Below, one piece after another: positions 29,742 to 36,578 of a DNA stretch of 36,578 bases. The DNA comes from Branchiostoma floridae (taxonomy: Eukaryota; Chordata; Leptocardii; Amphioxiformes; Branchiostomatidae). The translations under genes were made by a program, and so were the position numbers. The notes under the pieces were generated by a model. It was not told the DNA's origin, ran no database searches, and worked only from the letters and a program-made list of their open reading frames with translations. Position 1 is the first letter of the stretch. Every line of letters starts with the position of its first letter. The stretch is taken from assembly GCF_000003815.2 (NCBI RefSeq), contig NC_049996.1, positions 8,497,794 through 8,534,371 of the forward strand, read 5' to 3'.

Positions 29742-30381
29742 NNNNNNNNNNNNNNNNNNNNNNNNNNNNNNNNNNNNNNNNNNNNNNNNNNNNNNNNNNN
29801 NNNNNNNNNNNNNNNNNNNNNNNNNNNNNNNNNNNNNNNNNNNNNNNNNNNNNNNNNNNNNNNNNNNNNNNNNNNNNNNNNNNNNNNNNNNNNNNNNNNN
29901 NNNNNNNNNNNNNNNNNNNNNNNNNNNNNNNNNNNNNNNNNNNNNNNNNNNNNNNNNNNNNNNNNNNNNNNNNNNNNNNNNNNNNNNNNNNNNNNNNNNN
30001 NNNNNNNNNNNNNNNNNNNNNNNNNNNNNNNNNNNNNNNNNNNNNNNNNNNNNNNNNNNNNNNNNNNNNNNNNNNNNNNNNNNNNNNNNNNNNNNNNNNN
30101 NNNNNNNNNNNNNNNNNNNNNNNNNNNNNNNNNNNNNNNNNNNNNNNNNNNNNNNNNNNNNNNNNNNNNNNNNNNNNNNNNNNNNNNNNNNNNNNNNNNN
30201 NNNNNNNNNNNNNNNNNNNNNNNNNNNNNNNNNNNNNNNNNNNNNNNNNNNNNNNNNNNNNNNNNNNNNNNNNNNNNNNNNNNNNNNNNNNNNNNNNNNN
30301 NNNNNNNNNNNNNNNNNNNNNNNNNNNNNNNNNNNNNNNNNNNNNNNNNNNNNNNNNNNNNNNNNNNNNNNNNNNNNNNNN
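29742..30381. other. Assembly gap
   Basis: 640 N. Long open frames spanning it are artefacts of the N run. Confidence 0.99.
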
Positions 30382-31109
30382 ATATTGATGAGCATTGTTC
30401 TACTCATAAACTTTGATGAAGTGACAACCTACTGCACTCTACCGTTTTAACCACATCACCTAACGTCCTTTTGACCTGGATTCCGTGTTGAAGAGAGAGA
30501 GGAAAAATTTGATCGTGATGAGATGCGCCACTGTGAATGAAATAACCATTCCGGCTGCCTGTAGTATACAGGAAGTTCCATGATGAGGTTTTCCTGTACA
30601 GAATAAAACAGCTCATTTCCTTAGTATTCCGCGATCCACAGCGGTCGCCACAGCGATGAGAAGTTGAATTCATCTAAAGATTGTTTTATTTTGTACCTGT
30701 CGAACGTATTTCTCCAAACATGTCTTGTTTCGACCTGTAAAAAATGTGCAACAAAGGTCTTCATTACGGTTCAATGAAAAGTGTTTGGTGGAGCTTGCCG
30801 GCTTCCGCAAGCTTGTACAGGAAGTAGGCAAAATGGCCCAATCAACATCCCAGAGATTTCCGTGATGACACGGATGAGTGGAGACGAAAACATCTTTCAT
30901 AAGAAAAGGTCTGTCTGCATGGCAGTAATGAGACTCGGCACGTCTGTAACCCATAAAAGGAAATATGAACGACTCGGAAGGCCGCTGTTACTGGCTCGGT
31001 CGGTTGCCATGGTTATATGTTTCAATCAATATGCTAATTCACGACAAGCGGCAAACCGACCTATACTATAGGTAGCTTTTTATCTATATCATATGAACAT
31101 CTCCAAAGT

Positions 31110-31110
<1 letters not shown>
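30382..31110. other. No clear gene; RFX-like site
   Basis: GGTTGCCATGGTTA at about 31002 matches the stronger half of an RFX X-box (GTTGCCATGG). A similar GTTGCTATGG lies at 33726. No exon is supported. Confidence 0.25.

Positions 31111-31112
<2 letters not shown>

Positions 31113-31146
<34 letters not shown>
31113..31146. repeat. AT dinucleotide microsatellite
   Basis: About 17 AT units. Confidence 0.98.
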
Positions 31147-31149
<3 letters not shown>

Positions 31150-31650
31150 TTCGTGACATACGTGTAGGTTTGTAAACACGTCTTTGCGATTGTGACCTGT
31201 ATTTGCCCATGTGCAAAGATGTAGAATTAAGCAGAAATGTACAATAAAGAATATGCAATACGCACAAAATGTGCAATACATGAACGGATGTCTGCATTCA
31301 TTCACCGGGGCCAAGCCATAATAATCATCGATATGGTTGTGGGCTTACACTGGTAGATACAGATTACATCAAATACTTATCTATCTGATAAAGGCACAAA
31401 CAAACAAACAGTGGTGATGGTGGTGATGACATTTGTCCATAGTATAGTCGATGAGGATCTAGACTTCAGTGATTTACACATACACACTTCCATGTATCAC
31501 AAAAACACATAACCTTTTACTAATGAGGTTCTATTCAACGTAACCTTCCGTCGCCCTGGGTTACTACTAAAGACCAGACATCGGCATAGCCTTTTTTTCT
31601 CGCAGACTTCTAGTGGTGCTGATTTTTATTTTATGGAAGAACGCTGGTCT
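31150..31650. other. No recognisable gene
   Basis: No supported feature beyond short simple repeats (AAAC, GGTGAT). Confidence 0.4.
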
Positions 31651-31654
31651 AGGC

Positions 31655-31795
31655 GTTAATTGGCCTATGAGTGAACTGTTTTGCCGCGTGCTATAGATAA
31701 ACTGCAAAAGCCTGACTGAAAACCCAGACTAACGTATTTGTCCCTATTTGGCCAAATTCTTCTCTTTTTCATCCAACTGGCAGCCTGAAGACTAG
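31655..31795 (-). mobile_element. TTGGCCAAATAGGGAC element, copy B (partial)
   Basis: Inverted relative of 7651-7901: GGCCTATGAGTGAACTGT, CTGCAAAAGCCTGACTG, GTCCCTATTTGGCCAAAT and TTCTTCTCTTTTTCATCC appear in reverse order. AAGACTAGAG near 31790 may be the end. Confidence 0.6.
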
Positions 31796-31799
31796 AGAA

Positions 31800-32250
31800 C
31801 ATTAGCCAATGTTGAAAATCGCGAATCAGCGCTCCCCCATGAAGGATCATAGAATAAAAGCCGGTACCGTTAGAACTATGCGAAGAAGACTAGTTTCATA
31901 GTCCTTACACTGAGTAGGGAAGGGGATTTACGTGTGAGAAGAAGTGGTTATTCAGCTTGACGTATTTAAACCCCCATAAGTGATGCTGTCCCACTTCTGA
32001 AATCATCACCGTAATGAGTGACTCTAGTTCATCAAGTGTTTTTCCTCTGAGTCAGACTTCCGCTGGACATCTATTCACACGACTTACGCTATTATGGAAA
32101 AATTTTATTTTCTAGGGTAATTTATGAACACAGCTCATTTGGAAAAGATTTATATAAGCAGCCGATGAGGGAAATGGTTCAGTTGCATGTGTCATGTCAC
32201 GTTTTCTTCGATTTGATAGCAAAAATCAAGAAAGCACATAAAAGCTACTT
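31800..32250. other. No recognisable gene
   Basis: Nothing supported. Confidence 0.4.
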
Positions 32251-32254
32251 TGTA

Positions 32255-32269
32255 CGTGTGCACGCGCGC

Positions 32270-32304
<35 letters not shown>

Positions 32305-32785
32305 CGTGTGCGCCTGTGTGTTGGCGTGTGTGTCTTTGCGTTCGTGCATGTATTTCTATGCGCGTTTTATTTATCTGTCAGTTTATGACGCCTGCGCGGT
32401 GTGTGTGTGTGTGTGTGTGTGTTCGTGTGTGTGTGCGCGCGCGCGCGAGTGTATTTGCTGCGCGCAAGTACGTGTTTGCTGCGTGAAAGTGCTGTAGACG
32501 TTTCTGTGTGACTGTTCGCAGGCCTTCGCACACTGCGCATCTGCTCATGAGGCACAACGACCGACCGACCGTCCGAACGCCGGCTGTGACGCAGCAAAGA
32601 AACACTCGTGTGCGTGCGTATGTGTGTGAGCAAGGAGCTCCTTTTATCAAGATAAAAGCTCCTTGGTGTACGTGTGTGTGTGTGTGTATGTGTGTGCGTA
32701 TAGTTGTGTGTGCGTATGTGTGTGTGTGTGCATATACGTGCGTGTGTGTGTCCGTGTGTCTGTGCGTGTGTGTATACGGTTAACG
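32255..32785. repeat. TG/CG-rich compound microsatellite
   Basis: TG runs at about 32273-32300, 32400-32445 and 32668-32770 are broken by CGCGCG and TGCGTA variants. Between and after the runs is a duplicated island (32555-32610 and 32786-32840) with CACAACGACCGACCG, CGTCCGAACG, CGGCT and TGACGCAG. Cys/Val-rich frames here are artefacts. Confidence 0.9.
32631..32665. repeat. Mini-hairpin CAAGGAGCT...AGCTCCTTG
   Basis: CAAGGAGCT, then TTTTATC, pairs with GATAAAAGCTCCTTG, leaving a CC bulge and an AA loop. It is embedded in the TG microsatellite. Confidence 0.7.
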
Positions 32786-32921
32786 CACAACGACCGACCG
32801 TACGTCCGAACGTCGGCTATGACGCAGTACAGAAACGCTCCCCGCCCCCGTGCCGATGTGTTTGCCCGGGTGCCAGGCCCGATGAGTGATTGAAGGCGGA
32901 TTAACTGCTCCACAGCTGTGT

Positions 32922-33060
32922 CAAAACCTAAAACCGTTCACCCCGCTTTTGTTGCGCCTGTGTGACGAAAACTGGGACAGCTTCATCAACATGACCTACT
33001 TCCGCCGCTGCCCCAGTTTCCTCAGCTCCAAGCAGACGCGTGGCGTGGTCCATTATTTCG
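32922..33060 (+). pseudogene. Coding exon remnant with high GC3, cut by a foldback
   Basis: An acceptor-like TTAACTGCTCCACAG precedes an open frame (32922 onward) encoding NLKPFTPLLLRLCDENWDSF and FRRCPSFLSSKQTRGVVHYF. About 36 of 44 third positions are G or C, far above the AT-rich surroundings, and the residue mix is like a folded protein. That is the best codon-bias signal in the window. The frame ends where foldback F4 begins (33061). I do not recognise the family. It could be the last part of a live exon or a retrocopy/pseudogene fragment. Confidence 0.45.
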
Positions 33061-33195
33061 ACTCTCCAAGCAGAGGTTGGTGGGGGAAATTGTCGTAACA
33101 TTTTCATCAGCTATTGGTGGGGACAGCTGACAGAAAAGACGGCAAATAAGGAAAAGGTCACGACAATTCCCCCCATCAGTCTCTGCTTGGAGAGC
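33061..33195. mobile_element. Foldback element F4
   Basis: CTCTCCAAGCAGAGGTTGG with GGGGGAAATTGTCGT (left) is inverted as ACGACAATTCCCCCC and CTCTGCTTGGAGAG (right). The middle (about 33100-33160) also has weak CAGCT symmetry. The tip is that of F1-F3. Confidence 0.8.
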
Positions 33196-33218
33196 ACGTT
33201 ATATCTATATCCACATCT

Positions 33219-33347
33219 TTCCACATCTAGCCGGAGTACCATCCTCCGTAGTGACCGCTGGCTCAGTCCTTTCGCTTGCTAACCACACAAGCGAAAGGAT
33301 TGAGCCAGCAGTCACTACGGAGGATGGTACTCAGGCCATTCCACATC
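33219..33347. mobile_element. Hairpin MITE H2 with 9-bp target duplication
   Basis: The element (33228-33338, 111 bp) has the same ends as H1 (TAGCCGGAGTACCATCC and GGATGGTACTCAGGCCA) and the same inner arm (AGTGACCGCTGGCTCA). It is flanked by perfect TTCCACATC repeats (33219-33227 and 33339-33347). It adds CTTTCGCTTG and CAAGCGAAAG to the arms near a short loop. Confidence 0.92.
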
Positions 33348-33800
33348 ATGATCATCCTCTAATTTTCTTCCATTGGATAGAATGCGAACACTGACGTCAT
33401 CATATTCACCATCTCAAATGATGCTTACTAAACCTAGCTTGTATGACCCTGTATGTGTCTCCACATAATGATAATAGTTAAGATGAAAATGATATGCAAA
33501 TTTATGCAGATTTCGCTCGCCTTCATCCTGACGGATAATATTAGGACACAGTAGACAGAGACGCATGTTGCAACAATACACGCGGCCTGCGTAATCACCA
33601 AAACTGGGGCAAACCCATTATTTTCTAATTGCCTTTTGAAGACAGGAAGTGGGTCAGCTGAAACTGGTGTATACGTGAAGGACAGTGAGTAACACACAAT
33701 CCGGTACACCTGTCTCAAACCAAACCGTTGCTATGGTCTGCTATGTAATGCTTGGGTCACGTTTCCAGACGCAGGCCAGACAATTGGTGGTTACTATAAT
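33348..33800. other. No clear gene
   Basis: A minus-strand frame of 94 codons near 33434-33718 has a hydrophobic segment (ITQAACIVATCVSVYCVLIL) but no family I recognise. Confidence 0.25.
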
Positions 33801-33814
33801 ATAAAAGTATGATA

Positions 33815-33995
33815 TAGGCCAGGCCTCCATCCGGGTGATTTGTAGTCGGAAGCACCAACTCCAGACGGAAGTATTTGTACCATCGCACACCTGGGCATGC
33901 CCCTACTCTTTTTCAAAAGGTGTGGTGGGTTCTTTAACGTGCGTGGGGTGTGACTATCTCCAAACACGCGACCTCCATTAATATAGAAGACAGCA
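33815..33995 (-). mobile_element. SINE body fragment, same family as 18105-18480
   Basis: On the minus strand it reads ATGGAGGTCGCGTGTTTGGA, GTCACACCCCACGCACGTTA and AAGAACCCACCAC, matching in order the body of the SINE at 18285-18370. The tRNA head is missing. At its outer edge lies half of a CAAGGAGGTT mini-hairpin (33996-34016). Confidence 0.65.
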
Positions 33996-34019
33996 AAAAC
34001 CTTTTTAACCTCCTTGAGC

Positions 34020-34950
34020 AAAACACACGAAATTCGTCATGAGTATAATCTGTGTATATTTCTGGATATAAAATTCTCTTGCTTGGCCAGGCCTAGGTTT
34101 AGTAATCGTAACCTGCCCAGAGGCTGCCGAACAAATTTTCAGCCAACCCTGGTTGTTAAAAAGGCTGGTTTTCCAGGGTAGGAGGTTGCCCACTTTTTGG
34201 TACACCTGTCTGGATGCACGTCCACCACTATTTCCCCCCAGGGAACGGAGGTGATGAAGAAGACGAGACTGGAATCTGAAGAGAATTGTTATCATTATAG
34301 GCGTACGCTGCGTATAGTTAGTAGCGTATATTACAGTACTGAACGCTGAGGAGGGTTGTTATAAGTGAAGGACGCTGATGCACACACACACACAGACAGA
34401 CAGACAGACAGAGTGCGACAGTTGTGTGGAAGTCGGTGAGGTGCAGATAGACCTTTCTTCCTACTAAACTCTTGACCCGGACTCAGACCAGTTTGGGAGC
34501 GCAATAAATTACCGGTTTACACGGCGCTGGAAGAAGCAAATATCTTAAAACTGTGCAAACAAATTCAGTGAACAATGCATTTTACGTAAGACCTACATTA
34601 AGTACTAGTACTGTACTGCCAAGGACCTTTCTCCCCTCCCCATACAGTATTAGGTTCCATGCGCCAATCCGTTTGTCTAGGTGATGACATATTTAATTTC
34701 TGGAACACGGCTGATTATAACAATCCGGCGGCATAGCACGGATGAACGGAGTCATTCTGGGTCACATAGAATATAGGACACCAATCATGACCTAAATTTG
34801 TCATCTCTGTCCGCAATTTACATATAGCGGCACGTATGGGATCATCAGAGGAAGCTGATCAGCGTAGATCATTGGACTTACGGTGTGAAGTCGTGTGTAG
34901 GAGGGGGGGGGGGATCTGCCAACCGTTGACACTCAGAGCTGCTTGCAAAA
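34020..34950. other. No recognisable gene
   Basis: A CA/CAGA microsatellite at 34379-34411 and an 11-G run at 34903-34913. Nothing coding is supported. Confidence 0.4.
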
Positions 34951-35152
34951 AAGTCTCAAAGCGGACGTGTCAGCAGTTTGGCCAAATAGGGACAGACAAG
35001 TTGCCATTTGATCTTAGTCAGTCTTTTTGCAGTCTATCCAGATGACCAGACAGTTCACTCCTAGGCCAATTTCTAGTAACTCCTACTAGGCTTTTATTCC
35101 TAACTTGGGCAATGTCCCGTATTATTCGGCCTGGCGGGAGTCTGGTAGCTTG
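34951..35152 (+). mobile_element. TTGGCCAAATAGGGAC element, copy C
   Basis: AAGTCTCAAAGCGGACGTGT at the left and GGCGGGAGTCTGGTAGCT at the right resemble the ends of copy A. The internal order GCCAAATAGGGACA, TTTTTGCAGTCTAT, AGTTCACTCCTAGGCC, ACTCCTACTAG, CTTTTATTCCTAA is kept. An inverted CCCTATTTGGCCAA at about 35361 may be part of a fourth copy. Confidence 0.65.
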
Positions 35153-35440
35153 AAAAGATAATCAAGCCATTCCAAAAATAAAAATAAGAATAAATTGAGT
35201 AAAAAACAGTTGATGAGTAAAAAATAGAGATGTAATGGATGAAATAATGATATTTACATTTTCAAATCTAAAATGTATGTAGGTAATTTCATTACGAAGT
35301 GTGGGAACATGATTTTCAAGTGAGATTGTGTAGAAGCACATAGGTGGAAATTTAATTACCCTATTTGGCCAATTTTCGAGCCAAAGAAAGAGTCAGGAAG
35401 ACATAGCTACATGGGCTGTCCGTATGTATGATCACTCGAT

Positions 35441-35760
35441 GATTATCATCTTAATTGTGCAAATAGATAACACCGGGAAAATTCTGGGAACTCGCTCATC
35501 GAAAATTCCGGGAACTCGCTCATCGAAAATAATGGGAACTCGCTCATTGAAAATTCCGGGAACTCGCTCATTGAATTTGATATCTTAAGTTTGTACAAAA
35601 AGATAACACCATGAGAAAATTCCGGGAACTCGCATATTGAATTTGATATCGTAAGTTTGTACAAAAAGATAGCGCCATGAGAACATTCCGGGAACTAGCT
35701 TAATGAATTTGATATCTTGAGTTTGTACAAAAAAATAACATCGGGAAAATTCCGGGAAAT
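35441..35760. repeat. Nested tandem repeat (24-bp and 66-bp units)
   Basis: CTCGCTCAT falls at 35491, 35515, 35539 and 35563, an exact 24-bp period. Then TTTGATATC falls at 35576, 35642 and 35708, an exact 66-bp period. Each 66-bp unit ends with TTCCGGGAACT, the core of the 24-bp unit. TTCYGGGAA, the classical STAT/GAS consensus, occurs six times (35482, 35506, 35554, 35620, 35686, 35750). The minus-strand frame with repeated EFPEFSMS peptide is a product of the repeat. Confidence 0.9.
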
Positions 35761-35764
35761 CATA

Positions 35765-36215
35765 ATGGTTTCGAGGAAACGCCGCAGGACAAGGTTTCAA
35801 CAAGGCAGTACAAGTTAATTTCAAGTCCGACTTAATTGAGAATAAGCGCACAAATTTCTAAAAAAGGTACACATTTTCACAATCCCGAAATGAATATAAC
35901 GAACAGTACGAAACACCAAAGCCCACTAGTTTGTGGTGACACGTCTCTACTATTAGTATTCTTATCAAAGAAACATATTTTTACAATAAAGCGAGCTTTG
36001 ATAATCAAGGGCAAGTTCGTTTGATATACTTAATACTCAATGGTCTTCATTCAAGACCTCGTGGGCATGACAACCAGATCGTGTGTTTATCATAAAAGAT
36101 TTAAATTACAAGCCACATGTAGCTTTAACTTAGAGAGTATAAAACGGTATGATTCTCCTGTATATTTATAAATTAGTACAGCTTTGTATCACTCTCTCCG
36201 GTCTAATTTTCTAAA
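35765..36215. other. No recognisable gene
   Basis: AT-rich with no supported feature. Confidence 0.4.
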
Positions 36216-36219
36216 TATC

Positions 36220-36475
36220 TTTTTTTTTTAAACTTTATTTAGATACCAAACAAAGACATACATGCAGGTAAAACATGTACAACACAGCTGTGCTGGCAAA
36301 AATAATGTGGCATTTAAAAGAATTCTAACTATCTTTGTAAATGTATTGATCCAAAATTCCTTAAGAAAAGATTGATGTCGATATTTATTGACAGCCCCGG
36401 TAAAATTATTATTAGACAGATGATTGAACTGCACTACCCTATAGAGCATTTCCAGCAGATTAATTTCAGTGAGGA
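36220..36475 (-). mobile_element. Retroposed sequence with poly-A tail (minus strand)
   Basis: Read on the minus strand the sequence ends CTAAATAAAG, TTT and nine A (36222-36230), that is a polyadenylation signal plus tail. Upstream is a 73-codon frame (containing LYRVVQFNHLSNNNFTGAV) with no stop until the tail region. It may be the 3' end of a LINE or a processed transcript copy; I do not recognise the protein. Confidence 0.4.
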
Positions 36476-36520
36476 AGAGTTAAGTATTTTAGAATCTTTT
36501 AGAAGATTCGAGCCTGGATA

Positions 36521-36578
36521 GTAATCTCCAAGCAGATCCTGCGTGGCATAAGACAGTAACATAAGCTGGGGAAGGAGT
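36521..36578. mobile_element. Foldback element D3, cut by the window edge
   Basis: GTAATCTCCAAGCAGATCCT, GCGTGGCATAAGACAGTA and AAGCTGGGGAAGGAGT match the left half of D2 and the tip of D1. The right arm must lie beyond the window. Confidence 0.8.

Noticed and set aside
29682-30407. Open frames over 220 codons on both strands
   Set aside because: They span the 640-N gap and carry no real information.
32165-32650. Cys/Val-rich protein near 32.2-32.5 kb
   Set aside because: Produced by TG repeats; the reverse strand gives Thr/His-rich frames of equal length.
35446-35664. Repetitive EFPEFSMS protein on the minus strand
   Set aside because: The 24-bp unit is a multiple of three, so the frame stays open automatically; no start, promoter or codon bias supports a protein.
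35441-35760. CRISPR-like array
   Set aside because: Repeats are directly adjacent with no unique spacers, and the genome is eukaryotic.

Overview
The window is 36.6 kb of eukaryotic, repeat-dense, almost gene-free DNA. It fits an invertebrate deuterostome genome, and amphioxus (Branchiostoma) is my best guess. The reasons are tRNA-derived SINEs and CR1/RTE-like LINE tails, many short foldback (palindromic) elements, CA/TG and AT microsatellites, GT-AG splice-like signals, and five N-filled assembly gaps (3394-3493, 9062-9488, 10375-10474, 13766-13865, 29742-30381). The species call rests on remembered repeat texture, not on a search. There is no bacterial operon, CRISPR array or convincing full-length protein gene.

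Layout. 0-5.5 kb: foldbacks (1063-1297, 1491-1868, 1918-2078, 2661-2835, 3575-3862), a TTCGCGG-rich element and LINE tails. 6.7-7.1 kb: CA-rich microsatellite. 7.6-9.0 kb: a TIR element and two tandem arrays. 10.5-11.1 kb: a duplicated segment followed by a CpG-rich promoter-like block. 12.7-13.1 kb: a three-copy tandem repeat. 13.4-15.3 kb: more foldbacks. 15.7-16.6 kb: a second promoter-like block, a SINE head, LINE tails and a TIR element. 17.2-21.2 kb: one open exon-like segment, a SINE, then seven exon-like modules with good splice sites but mostly no open frame; this is the best candidate for a transcribed (non-coding) locus. 21.4-21.75 kb: a 121-bp tandem repeat. 19.4-20.3 and 23.0-25.3 kb: two copies of a large terminal-inverted-repeat element, the second carrying a ~150-bp tandem array. 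26.5-27.1 kb: the 3' end of a dead LINE split by a hairpin MITE. 27.2-29.2 kb: a possible minus-strand transcript with a YY1-type promoter. 32.3-33.4 kb: TG microsatellites, one strongly coding-like exon remnant and two adjacent hairpin elements. 35.4-35.8 kb: a nested tandem repeat. The right edge cuts another foldback.

The most interesting theme is hairpin DNA. Seven elements share the tip TCTCCAAGCAGA (allowing small changes) but have different, self-complementary arms. A second family (two copies) makes perfect 9-bp target duplications. A third set is tiny 25-35 bp hairpins tipped CAAGGA/TCCTTG. One foldback loop carries a copy of the DNA lying just outside it.
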